This document shows positions 1 to 8,137 of a DNA stretch of 64,000 nucleotides, piece after piece. The notes below the pieces were generated by a model. That model saw only the letters and a list, made by a program, of their open reading frames with translations, did no database searches and was not told the origin of the DNA. Made by a program: the position numbers and the translations under genes. Origin of the DNA: Bacteroidales bacterium (GTDB taxonomy: Bacteria; Bacteroidota; Bacteroidia; Bacteroidales; UBA10428); NCBI GenBank assembly GCA_035299085.1, contig DATGXG010000004.1, positions 1 through 64,000 of the forward strand, written 5' to 3'. The number at the start of each line of letters is the position of its first letter. The stretch's first letter is position 1.

Positions 1-1329
1 ACTGCCTTTGTCATAGCTTTCGTTGCAAACCAGCTTATTCCCGGATTCACGCTGGCCCTGGGCTTCCTGCTGGGCGGTATCATTTCACCTCCTGATGCCG
101 TTTCAGCCACATCCATCATGCGCCAGGTAAATGTTCCGAAAACGCTTGTCAGTGTAGCAGAAGGAGAAAGTCTTTTAAATGACGCCTCATCATTAATTAT
201 TTTCCGTTTTGCGCTTGCAACTATCATTACAGGACAATTCAGCCTTCAGCAGGCCACCCTTAGTTTTATTCTTGTCATCATTATGGGAATACTGATTGGT
301 GTTGCCATTGCTGGTATTTTCTATGCCATACACAGGTGGCTGCCCACCACATCCAGTATTGAAATAGCACTCACCCTGGTAACACCCTATTGTATGTACT
401 ATGTTGCAGAGCATTTCCACTTTTCAGGAGTGCTGGCTGTGGTGAGCGGGGGACTTTTCCTTTCGAGCAGGCGAAATGACATACTCACCTATGAAAGCCG
501 GGTGCAGGGATTCAATGTTTGGACAAACCTCGTCTTTGTATTGAACGGATTGGTTTTTATGCTCATCGGACTTCAGTTGCCTTCAATAGTCAGGCAACTC
601 GGCGATTTTACCCTCATCAATGCTATCGAATACGGATTGGTTATTTCATTGGTACTCATTCTTACCCGCTTGCTGTGCACGCTGGGCGCATCCGTATTTA
701 CCCGGTTCATAAGCCGGTTTATCACAGTCGCTGATGACAACCCGGGATGGCGTTCACCGCTCATCCTCGGATGGGCGGGAATGCGCGGCGTGGTTTCACT
801 TGCCGCCGCACTTTCCATTCCCCTAATGATTGACGGCAATCCATTTCCCCACCGGAATCTGATCCTTTTTATCACGTTTATTGTAATCCTGGTTACGCTG
901 GTTTTCCAGGGACTCACACTTCCCTGGCTTATTCGTAAGATTAAGCCGGGTATAGACCATGAATCTCTGCCGCAACAAAAAGCAGAAATTTATATTCAAA
1001 GGAAAATAACCGAAGACTCGATCCGATATTTAAATGAAAAATATACGCGCCAGCGTCATCTGAATGATCACCTTAAAAACCTGTATGAAAAGCTTCAGAC
1101 CGACCGCGATTTCTTCAGAAATGAGATTAAAGAGGCCGAGAATACAAAAGATCACACGTTAACCGAATTCCAGGCGATTTATCTTGATTTGTTACAACAC
1201 CAGCGGAATATATTGAATGACATGAACCAGATTGCGGATTGTGATGAGGAACTGATCAGGAAATACCAGGCACTGATTGACCTGGAGGAAATGCATGTTA
1301 GGGAAAGGATGGTTGGGGAGGAGGAGTAA
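1..1329 (+). CDS. CPA1-family Na+/H+ antiporter, 5' end missing
   Basis: The frame is open from base 1, so the gene begins upstream of the window; the ATG at 118 is internal. The 442 visible residues are hydrophobic up to about residue 305. They carry two signatures of CPA1 (NhaP/YjcE type) sodium/proton exchangers: SPPDAVSATS around D32 and EGESLLNDASSL around N60-D61, the acidic and Asn-Asp residues of the ion-binding core. From about residue 315 the chain becomes a charged, probably coiled-coil cytoplasmic tail (QKAEIYIQRKITEDSIRYL onward), common in this family. Family knowledge gives the role: electroneutral export of Na+ for protons across the inner membrane, for pH and salt homeostasis. 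Substrate preference is inferred. Confidence 0.9.
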   Translation, partial: TAFVIAFVANQLIPGFTLALGFLLGGIISPPDAVSATSIMRQVNVPKTLVSVAEGESLLNDASSLIIFRFALATIITGQFSLQQATLSFILVIIMGILIGVAIAGIFYAIHRWLPTTSSIEIALTLVTPYCMYYVAEHFHFSGVLAVVSGGLFLSSRRNDILTYESRVQGFNVWTNLVFVLNGLVFMLIGLQLPSIVRQLGDFTLINAIEYGLVISLVLILTRLLCTLGASVFTRFISRFITVADDNPGWRSPLILGWAGMRGVVSLAAALSIPLMIDGNPFPHRNLILFITFIVILVTLVFQGLTLPWLIRKIKPGIDHESLPQQKAEIYIQRKITEDSIRYLNEKYTRQRHLNDHLKNLYEKLQTDRDFFRNEIKEAENTKDHTLTEFQAIYLDLLQHQRNILNDMNQIADCDEELIRKYQALIDLEEMHVRERMVGEEE

Positions 1330-1412
1330 TAAATTTAACAATCCTTTAAACTTTGCCGACACAATAAAGGTTAATTGATCTGATTATCTCAATTAATTAA
1401 CCGTTAAATTTA

Positions 1413-2246
1413 ATGTTTATGAGAAATACGAGAAAGATGTGGGCGGTCATCGCGATCGCAGGTTCACTGTTTGCCATTCAGTGCCAGAAGGAATCGCTGA
1501 ACACACCTGAACCGGAACAGGAAGCTGAGGCTTATGATGTGACAGGAGAGTTGAAATGTGCAGGTGACAAGACATTTTACGGTCCTGCGGTACATATGGG
1601 CAACGGGGCAGTACGTACTTTTGTTGTTGAGGACAGGAACGGCGATCCGAAAGCCGTTGGTATACTTATGTCAAAGAAAGCTCTAGATAACCTTCCCCAT
1701 GATATGACAGAGTTTGTTCTTGAATTTCCGAAAGCTTCTGACCAGGATTTTTACACACACGCTACAGTCGACTGGAATCCAGCAGGACATGAGCCTGAGC
1801 ATGTTTACACCTTGCCTCACTTTGATTTCCATTTTTACACTATTCCCCTGGAAGAAAGGCTGGCCATAGGTCCTAATGACACCATTCAATTTGAAAATCT
1901 ACCGGATTCCATTTATATTCCTCCTTTCTATTTCAAAGGGCCCGGTGGAGTGCCGCAAATGGGATCTCACTGGGTTGACCTGCTTTCTCCTGAAATTAGT
2001 GGCAGCGGTATATTTACAAAGACATTTATCTGGGGCTCCTATGACGGGAAATTTACCTTCTGGGAACCGATGGTAACAAGGGATTACCTGCTCAGCAACC
2101 CGGTAAACAGCTTTACTGCAGTTAGACAGCCCCAGGCTTATCAAAGAAGCGGATGGTATGCCCAAAACTATAAAGTATCCTACAATTCGCGCAACGGCGA
2201 ACGAATTGTAGCACTGACGAATTTGGTTTATGTTGAGGGGCAATAG
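1413..2246 (+). CDS. secreted/lipoprotein with DUF5602 (TTHB210-like) domain
   Basis: 277 residues; ATGs at 1413 and 1419 are both possible, and MRNTRK at 1419 looks like the natural start of the signal. A hydrophobic segment ending FAIQC suggests a lipoprotein signal with an atypical lipobox (Q at -1), so the lipid anchor is uncertain. The body has a histidine-rich core: GHEPEH, then PHFDFHFY near the middle, then MGSHWVD. This layout recalls the DUF5602/TTHB210-like family, whose clustered histidines suggest metal binding; the function is not established. It stands alone, 83 bp after the antiporter, and is followed by a repeat tract and a bidirectional hairpin. Confidence 0.75.
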   Translation: MFMRNTRKMWAVIAIAGSLFAIQCQKESLNTPEPEQEAEAYDVTGELKCAGDKTFYGPAVHMGNGAVRTFVVEDRNGDPKAVGILMSKKALDNLPHDMTEFVLEFPKASDQDFYTHATVDWNPAGHEPEHVYTLPHFDFHFYTIPLEERLAIGPNDTIQFENLPDSIYIPPFYFKGPGGVPQMGSHWVDLLSPEISGSGIFTKTFIWGSYDGKFTFWEPMVTRDYLLSNPVNSFTAVRQPQAYQRSGWYAQNYKVSYNSRNGERIVALTNLVYVEGQ

Positions 2247-2250
2247 AGAA

Positions 2251-2353
2251 AAGAGGTGAGTTGTGAGAAGTGAGTAGGTCTACCGTAATCGGTATTCGGT
2301 AATTAGTAATCGGTGTGAGACTTACCAGTCACCAGTCACCAGTCACTAATCAC
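2251..2353. repeat. short heptamer/octamer tandem tract between convergent genes
   Basis: Directly after the stop codon at 2244-2246 come degenerate GAAGTGA-like heptamers (2253-2275), then GTAATCGG-type repeats (2284-2313), then three CCAGTCA units (2324-2345). On the plus strand the first array carries TGA repeatedly. On the minus strand the last array reads TGACTGG and lies just past the end of the response-regulator gene. It resembles the tracts near 13.9, 33.9 and 36.2-36.4 kb. Confidence 0.75.
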
Positions 2354-2357
2354 TTTT

Positions 2358-2403
2358 AAAATCAACGCTGACAGGTCTTTCTGACGCTGTCAGGTTGATT
2401 TTT
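2358..2403. terminator. bidirectional hairpin terminator, copy 1 of a dispersed hairpin repeat
   Basis: AAAATCAAC plus CTGACAG pairs with CTGTCAG plus GTTGATTTT, a 16-bp stem with one bulged G, A-rich on one side and T-rich on the other. It lies between convergent genes and overlaps the response-regulator stop codon. The inner part belongs to the family also found at 13862, 33965 and 35778. Confidence 0.8.
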
Positions 2404-2848
2404 ACCTGAATGGAACATGATTCAGCTGAAGCCAGTAAGAACCGGCCTGGGAAATAGCATTTGACAAGGATTCAAAATCGAGTGGTTTTACCACATAACT
2501 GTTAACACCCAGGTTGTAGGCAGTGCGGACATCTGATTCTTCCTGCGAGGAGGTCAGGGCAACAACCGGGATACTTGCTGTTTTGGGTTCACATCGTAAT
2601 GCGCCCAGCACTTCAAGTCCGCTTATCTTCGGTAATTTCAGATCAAGAAATATAACTCTCGGCTGGTGATCAATATTACGATCGTTATAATGTCCTCTGC
2701 AAAACAGAAAATCAAGCGCTTCAGCTCCATCACTGACAATTTTACACGAATTATTTAAATTTTGTTTGCGCAATGCCCGGAGTATAAGTTCCGCATCACT
2801 GGAATTATCTTCCACCAGCAACAGATCAATGATTCCGTTTCGTTCCAT
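2402..2848 (-). CDS. single-domain response regulator (CheY/Rcp1-like)
   Basis: 148 residues forming one receiver domain with no output domain. The acidic pocket is near the N-terminus (LLVEDNSSDAE). The phospho-acceptor is D69 in VIFLDLKLP, followed by ALTSSQEE (switch Ser/Thr) and VVKPLDF (conserved Lys). The xLKLPxxxG pattern is typical of Rcp1-like regulators that partner phytochrome-type kinases. It starts 6 bp downstream of the large histidine-kinase gene on the same strand, so the two almost certainly form a two-component pair in one transcript. Output is probably by protein-protein contact or phosphorelay; the target is not visible. Confidence 0.9.
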   Translation of the reverse strand: MERNGIIDLLLVEDNSSDAELILRALRKQNLNNSCKIVSDGAEALDFLFCRGHYNDRNIDHQPRVIFLDLKLPKISGLEVLGALRCEPKTASIPVVALTSSQEESDVRTAYNLGVNSYVVKPLDFESLSNAISQAGSYWLQLNHVPFR

Positions 2849-2854
2849 AGCGAC

Positions 2855-5800
2855 TTATTTTGGAATTGAAAAACTAAATACAGATCCTTCACCGGACCGG
2901 CTTTCAGCCCATATATCCCCTCCATGACGGTTTATAATTCGCTTGACAATAGCCAGCCCAACCCCGGTTCCCTCAAATTCGGTTTCGGAATGAAGTCTCT
3001 GGAAAACTCCGAAAAGCTTATCAGCATACATCATATCAAATCCGATGCCATTATCCCTTATTGAGAAAACAACCTTGTCATAATGAATAACGGAAGTTAT
3101 GCCGATTATAGTTTGTTCTTTCCCTGATGAATATTTAATGGCATTGGATATCAGGTTAACCCACACCTGTTTCATCAATGATGGATCGATTATTACTTCA
3201 GGCAGTTCTCCCATCACAATTTCTGTACGTCTTTTCAATTGTGGTGTAATCAGTTCATCAATAACCGACTGTACAATCCGGTGCATGGGAATGCTTATTT
3301 TATTCATTTCTGACCGGCCGAAACGGGAAAAGGCAAGCAAATCGTCAATCAGGCGGCCCATCATATCCGAGTTATGCTGAATGACGTCACAGATTCTTTT
3401 TCCTTCCTCATCAAAACGGGGACTGTAATCTTCAAGCAGGATTTGCGTGAATCCGTTTATTGCTCTGAGCGGGGCTCTTAAATCATGCGAAACTGAATAG
3501 CTGAACGATTCAAGTTCCTTATTGGCTTCCTCAAGTCGGATTAATGCTTTTTTCAATGATTCTTCCGCATGCTTCCTGGCTGTATGATCAATCATAGTAG
3601 AACGGCTTCGAAGGAAACCTCCATTATCATCATAGACAGCCGTGGCATTCAGCAGTACAGATAATATGCTTCCATCCTTTCGGATAAAATCAAGTTCAAG
3701 ATCATTCAGAAAACCGGTTTTCATAAAGATCGGAAAATTATTGCTGAATGTCTCCTGGCTTTTCGGCGTGAGGATATCCATGGCTTTCATTTTATTGATC
3801 AGCTCATCCCTTTCATATGCCAGCCACCGTAGTTCGGTATCATTCACCATTTCAAATACGCTATCCTTATTCAGGCTATGATACCCGCACGGTGAATTGT
3901 TATACAGGTCCATCACTTCAGCAGTGCGCTCTGCAATACTTTGTTCAAGTGTTTCATTTAAATTTCTGAGTTCGGCTTCTCTTAACCGGATGGTGTCTTC
4001 GGCAATTTTCCTGTCCGTTATATCGGTTGCCAGCACAAGGCCCATTTTCCTGCCCCTGATTTCAATTACTTCAATAGAAACCATGGCATACCGTATCTCA
4101 CCGTTTTTTCTTCTGATGGCTGCGTCCTGGTTAATTACACCGGAACCTTGCTTAAGAATATCGACCCAAATTTTGCGACTTCCGGATCTCACAAACAAGT
4201 TCATCTCATCGGCAGAATGACCTATGACCTCATCCCTTGAATAGCCAATCATATCAAGAAATGCAGGGTTTACATCCATGGAAAAACCGGTTTCGAGGTC
4301 GAATATATTAATTCCAACCGGACTGGAATGGAATATTTTTGAGAACCTTTCCTCACTTTCCCGTTGTTTTTCCTGCGCCTGTTTTAGCCCGGTAATATCA
4401 ACAAATGATATTAATACACAATTTTCATCTGAAAGAATAATAGGCCTGGCTGAAATTATTACAGTTTTAACTTCGCCCGACTTCGTTTTAACCAGAATTT
4501 CTTCGTTTTTTATATAGCCGGATCGGGAAAGCATTTCTTTTAAAGACTGCCTGATCGATAGATCAACAAAAGTACTGATATCCTGATCGTGTTTGCCGGT
4601 CACTTCCTCTTTGGTATACCCCAGGATAGAAGTAAAGGCCTCGTTTACAAGGACGAATTTATTTTCAGAATTAACAATAACGATAGCTGATGGATTGGAT
4701 TCAAAAGCCGTTTCAAAGTTCTTCCGCGAAATTTCAAGAGCTTCTTCCGACTTGATTTTTTCTGTAATCAGTTCTGAAAACAAAACAATTCCTCCTATGC
4801 GGCTGGAGTTTTCAAACCATGGCGTTATTTTCCATCGTACCCAATCCACTGATCCATCTTTGCGCCTGAATAAGTCTTTCTCCTTGGATTCGGTTGCACC
4901 CGACAGGCATCTTTTATGAATTTCCTTCCATTGATCAGGTACTTCCGGAAATACTTCGTATTGATGTCGTCCTATGATGTTTTTATCCAGGCCATAATCA
5001 CTCAGGAACCGCTGGCTTACCGCAATAAAATTAAGTTTACTGTCAAACATCGCAATGCCTGCAGGAGCATATTCCACAAATAGTTTGAGTTTATTTTCGC
5101 TGATCTGTAACGCCTCCTGTGCCAGTTTCTGCTTGGTGATATCCAGGCTCAGGACAAACAATCCGTCAGGTATAGGTGTGATAGAAAGATTAAAATATCC
5201 CCTGGATTTATCTTCATAGGTGAATTCATTATAAACGTTCCTGAATACCCTGTTTTCCATACAATCCTTCATGACAGAATAGATAGTTGTATTTTCAAAA
5301 TCAGGAAAACATTCGGTTATTTTACGGCCGATAAGAGAATCTCTTTCCATACGGGCATCCCTTACAGCAGCGTCATTCAGGTATTTATACGTCCAGTCTT
5401 TTCCAAGGATCTGACACCCTTCAATCATATGGTCCATAACGTCACGGAGCTGATGCTCAATTTTCAATTTATTTTGCAGCGATTGTTGCAACTCGCTCTC
5501 GACAGCCTTGCGTTCCGATACATCCTCGATTATGGCAATGATACCGCTAATTTCACCATGACCATCCCGAAAAGGTGACGCTGAGAACCGGACATCAATG
5601 CGTTTACCTGTAATGTCAAGCCGAACCGTTTCAAATCCTTTTATGGTTTCACCTGCAAGTATCCGGGTCCTTACACCAATCGCCTCTTCCGATTTGTCAG
5701 GTGGAATAAAAGAGGCATAGTTACCGATAGTTTCCTCTTTTTTCCATCCGAATATCTTTTCAGCAGCTTCATTCCAGATTTTCACCACTCCGTTAATGTC

Positions 5801-6259
5801 CGTTACTACAATGGCATTGGGTGAAGTCTGGAATACAGCATTGTAATTCTGAATGATCTGATTTAATTTTTCCTGTGTATTACGGTAATTTGATATATCC
5901 CTTCCGACAAAAACCGCACCTTTAATCTTCCCTGTCTTATCATATATGGGGTTATGAGTTACCTCATAATGTAATGTATTGGGTGATTCACCCCATGAGG
6001 CCTCGTCAATCCATTGCTCTCCCCTCAGCGCTTTATCAATATTGAATTTTACCTTTTGAATGTCGGCGGCAAGCGGAAAATAGTCAAGGATACTTTTGTC
6101 CAGTCGGATGTCTGCATTATGCAGGAATTTCATTTGTTCTGCATGAATCTTGTTAAAACTGGTGTACCTGTATTGGGTGTCAACTGAAAAAACAGGTAGT
6201 CCAATGGATTCAGTTATGCTTTTGTAGATATTCTCAAACGGCTCGTTGTTTTTTTCCAT
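2855..6259 (-). CDS. large soluble multi-PAS sensor histidine kinase
   Basis: 1134 residues with about seven consecutive PAS/PAC modules from residue 15 to about 905, recognisable by repeated starts such as SPNAIVVTDINGVVKIWNEA and PAC endings such as GIIAIIEDVSERK. A HisKA domain follows with phospho-acceptor H925 (SVSHDLRAPLRAINGF), then a HATPase_c domain with NLISNAIKYSS, DNGIGFD and GTGVGLAIVKRI. There is no signal peptide or membrane segment, so it is predicted cytoplasmic. The HisKA/HATPase style is that of phytochrome-like kinases but no GAF/PHY module is present. It is transcribed first, with its response regulator next. The ligands of the PAS modules cannot be deduced. Confidence 0.93.
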   Translation of the reverse strand: MEKNNEPFENIYKSITESIGLPVFSVDTQYRYTSFNKIHAEQMKFLHNADIRLDKSILDYFPLAADIQKVKFNIDKALRGEQWIDEASWGESPNTLHYEVTHNPIYDKTGKIKGAVFVGRDISNYRNTQEKLNQIIQNYNAVFQTSPNAIVVTDINGVVKIWNEAAEKIFGWKKEETIGNYASFIPPDKSEEAIGVRTRILAGETIKGFETVRLDITGKRIDVRFSASPFRDGHGEISGIIAIIEDVSERKAVESELQQSLQNKLKIEHQLRDVMDHMIEGCQILGKDWTYKYLNDAAVRDARMERDSLIGRKITECFPDFENTTIYSVMKDCMENRVFRNVYNEFTYEDKSRGYFNLSITPIPDGLFVLSLDITKQKLAQEALQISENKLKLFVEYAPAGIAMFDSKLNFIAVSQRFLSDYGLDKNIIGRHQYEVFPEVPDQWKEIHKRCLSGATESKEKDLFRRKDGSVDWVRWKITPWFENSSRIGGIVLFSELITEKIKSEEALEISRKNFETAFESNPSAIVIVNSENKFVLVNEAFTSILGYTKEEVTGKHDQDISTFVDLSIRQSLKEMLSRSGYIKNEEILVKTKSGEVKTVIISARPIILSDENCVLISFVDITGLKQAQEKQRESEERFSKIFHSSPVGINIFDLETGFSMDVNPAFLDMIGYSRDEVIGHSADEMNLFVRSGSRKIWVDILKQGSGVINQDAAIRRKNGEIRYAMVSIEVIEIRGRKMGLVLATDITDRKIAEDTIRLREAELRNLNETLEQSIAERTAEVMDLYNNSPCGYHSLNKDSVFEMVNDTELRWLAYERDELINKMKAMDILTPKSQETFSNNFPIFMKTGFLNDLELDFIRKDGSILSVLLNATAVYDDNGGFLRSRSTMIDHTARKHAEESLKKALIRLEEANKELESFSYSVSHDLRAPLRAINGFTQILLEDYSPRFDEEGKRICDVIQHNSDMMGRLIDDLLAFSRFGRSEMNKISIPMHRIVQSVIDELITPQLKRRTEIVMGELPEVIIDPSLMKQVWVNLISNAIKYSSGKEQTIIGITSVIHYDKVVFSIRDNGIGFDMMYADKLFGVFQRLHSETEFEGTGVGLAIVKRIINRHGGDIWAESRSGEGSVFSFSIPK

Positions 6260-6404
6260 GCTTTGCAGATCAGAAAATTAGTAATCAGAATATGGCTTGA
6301 TCGGGGTTTTATCCGGTATATTACAGTAAACAAAATTTAACCATGGACTTCGTAAAGGAAATATATGAATTTTGTTTGAAAAAAAATCAGGCTGACTACC
6401 GGAT

Positions 6405-6435
6405 TTTGATCCCGTTTAAATTTTCATTACTTTTA
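6405..6435 (+). promoter_or_regulatory. candidate Bacteroidota promoter for the GH43 gene
   Basis: TTTG (6405-6408), a 19-bp spacer and TACTTTTA (6428-6435) match the TTTG-N19-TAnnTTTG consensus with one mismatch (final A). The predicted transcript start falls at or after the ATG at 6438, which favours the ATG at 6456 as the true start. Confidence 0.5.
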
Positions 6436-6455
6436 GTATGATTGATATAAATACA

Positions 6456-7406
6456 ATGAACCGCATCATTTTTCTGATTTGCTTTGCCTGGGTTTTTAAT
6501 GCATGTTTAGCGCAAAATCCTTTTATAACCCATATGTATACCGCCGATCCCTCGGCAAGGGTGTTTAACGATACGCTTTATGTTTATCCGTCGCATGACG
6601 AGGATACGGCCACGCAGTTTTCGATGAAAGACTGGCATGTGTTTTCAACAACCGACATGAAAAAATGGACCGATTACGGTGTTGCGCTATCTCTGAACGA
6701 CTTGGGCTGGGCTCATTCTGAGGCGTGGGCACCTGATTGTGCATACAGAAACGGTAAGTATTATTTCTATTATCCGGTTGAAGCCAGTAAAATAGGGGTT
6801 GCAGTGGGTAGCAGGCCGTACGGGCCGTTCAAGGATCCTCTCGATTCGGCATTGATCCATACCAAATCGAAAGGTGTAGTGTGCAACCGTGATTTCATTG
6901 ATCCCTGTGTTTTCATTGACGATGACGGACAGGCTTATCTTTACATGGGACAACTCGTTGTGAATGCAATTAAGCTCAATAAGGACATGATTTCATACGA
7001 CGGCAGGGTTTACCTGCTCGAAGGCACTGATGATTTTTTTGAAGCCATCTGGATGCATAAATACAAGGGCAAATACTACCTGTCGTATGCCGCTCAGAGC
7101 GGTGAAATTAAATACTGCATGAGTGACAACCCACTGGGGCCTTTTCAATATAAAGGCGTTGTGTTGCAGAAAATGAACAGTGGCACCAACCATCATTCCA
7201 TTGTGCAATATAAAGGCCAATGGTATTTATTCTATCACAACTCCGACTTGTATTTCAGGAATAATCCCGGCATCAAACCCCTATTTGGTTGGGGCCATCC
7301 CGGCAGTCCGCATCCTTTCAGAAGGTCCATTTGTTTTGATAAGCTTTATTATAATGCGGACGGCACAATCAAACAGGTAATTCCCACAGGAGGAATTTCT
7401 CAATAG
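6456..7406 (+). CDS. secreted glycoside hydrolase family 43 enzyme
   Basis: 316 residues from the ATG at 6456; an upstream ATG at 6438 adds six residues before the signal peptide. MNRIIFLICFAWVF...CLAQ is an export signal. The rest is one five-bladed beta-propeller of GH43 type. The three expected carboxylates are visible: D31 (ADPSARV, general base), D149 (DPCVFIDDDG, pKa modulator) and E196 (FFEAIWMHK, general acid). GH43 enzymes are inverting arabinofuranosidases, xylosidases or galactan-active hydrolases; the exact substrate cannot be read from motifs. It is monocistronic, with its own promoter candidate. An unusual palindrome and a duplicated copy of its last codons follow it. Confidence 0.9.
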   Translation: MNRIIFLICFAWVFNACLAQNPFITHMYTADPSARVFNDTLYVYPSHDEDTATQFSMKDWHVFSTTDMKKWTDYGVALSLNDLGWAHSEAWAPDCAYRNGKYYFYYPVEASKIGVAVGSRPYGPFKDPLDSALIHTKSKGVVCNRDFIDPCVFIDDDGQAYLYMGQLVVNAIKLNKDMISYDGRVYLLEGTDDFFEAIWMHKYKGKYYLSYAAQSGEIKYCMSDNPLGPFQYKGVVLQKMNSGTNHHSIVQYKGQWYLFYHNSDLYFRNNPGIKPLFGWGHPGSPHPFRRSICFDKLYYNADGTIKQVIPTGGISQ

Positions 7407-7416
7407 TTCTTTTATC

Positions 7417-7663
7417 GGGGTCGGACCAAACTATTTTATTGATATTAAGGGATTTAAAGTTATTTTTTTACCTGTTTTTGGTCTTACAGAGTCATTTTTG
7501 ACCCTATTTTTAGCCTTCTAAGAAATCAGATTCAACCGCCGCAAAACAGGTGTTTTCTTAGAAGGCCATTTTACATGCCAAAAATGATGCTCTAAGGCCA
7601 GATATTGGCCTTTTTTTATTATTAAAAAACTAATATACAACATAATAGCCTGGTCCGACCCCG
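7417..7663. repeat. 247-bp imperfect palindrome (MITE- or REP-like element)
   Basis: CGGGGTCGGACCA at 7417-7429 is exactly mirrored at 7651-7663. A second perfect 13-bp inverted pair (GCCTTCTAAGAAA, 7513-7525 and 7554-7566) has the same centre near 7540, and the arms between are imperfectly complementary. No credible coding sequence lies inside. The GGGGTCGGACC end motif resembles sequences often seen with IS200-like REP-associated transposases (from memory). It fills most of the 370-bp gap between GH43 and the next gene. Confidence 0.75.
7594..7619 (+). terminator. intrinsic terminator inside the palindromic element
   Basis: AAGGCCA and TGGCCTT form a 7-bp stem around a 5-base loop, followed by a run of T. 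It would end GH43 transcription. Confidence 0.65.
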
Positions 7664-7668
7664 AATAA

Positions 7669-7695
7669 GTACCAACCGGCGGAATTTCACAATAG
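7669..7695 (+). pseudogene. remnant copy of a GH43 C-terminus (VPTGGISQ-stop)
   Basis: These nine codons read V P T G G I S Q stop. The intact GH43 gene ends V I P T G G I S Q stop at 7377-7406. The two stretches differ mainly at synonymous third positions (aca/acc, gga/ggc, tct/tca), so this is not a fresh target-site duplication. It looks like the last piece of a diverged second GH43 gene, now separated from the intact gene by the palindrome. No start or further coding sequence remains. Confidence 0.5.
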
Positions 7696-7776
7696 TATTT
7701 TTTGGTGGTCACTTTAAAACCTCATTTCAGGCAACCTTTGGCCGGGAATTTGCATCATGATTGTGATTTAACGGTT

Positions 7777-8136
7777 ATGAAATATGTGTTTTTGCTTTCG
7801 CTACTGCTTCTTGCAACCTGTGAGAATACAGATGCGCCGAATGATGAAATGGTTAAACTGGCCGGCATTCCCGAATGCATCCAGGCCAGGATTGATGAGA
7901 TAAAAAGTGAACCTGTATGGAACCCGCCTGCAGAAATATACTCTTACAACTACAAGGGCCGGACTGTATATTATATTCCCCAGCATTGCTGCGATATTCC
8001 CAGTGAGCTGACGGATGCCCGGTGTAATTATATCTGTTCACCCGATGGGGGTATTGCCGGCGGCGGTGACGGCCGGTGCGCTGACTTCTTCACAACAGCT
8101 AAAAACGGGCGTCTCGTCTGGAAAGATAACCGGTAA
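7777..8136 (+). CDS. small cysteine-rich lipoprotein (DUF6970-like)
   Basis: 119 residues from the ATG at 7777; the open frame runs back to 7702, but only this start places a lipoprotein signal (LLLLATC, lipid Cys15) at the N-terminus. The mature part has six cysteines (PEC, HCC, RCNYIC, RCAD) and ends in a glycine-rich stretch followed by FFTTAKNGRLVWKDN. The YNYKGRTVYYIPxHCCD pattern matches small Bacteroidota lipoproteins of the DUF6970 type as I recall them. Function is unknown. The cysteines suggest disulphides or metal binding. It converges with the LolA-like gene on the other strand, with only one base between the stop codons. Confidence 0.75.
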   Translation: MKYVFLLSLLLLATCENTDAPNDEMVKLAGIPECIQARIDEIKSEPVWNPPAEIYSYNYKGRTVYYIPQHCCDIPSELTDARCNYICSPDGGIAGGGDGRCADFFTTAKNGRLVWKDNR

Positions 8137-8137
8137 C

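Noticed and set aside
7518..7712. 64-codon minus-strand frame across the palindromic element
   Set aside because: It covers the palindrome and the terminator, and its translation has no protein-like character.
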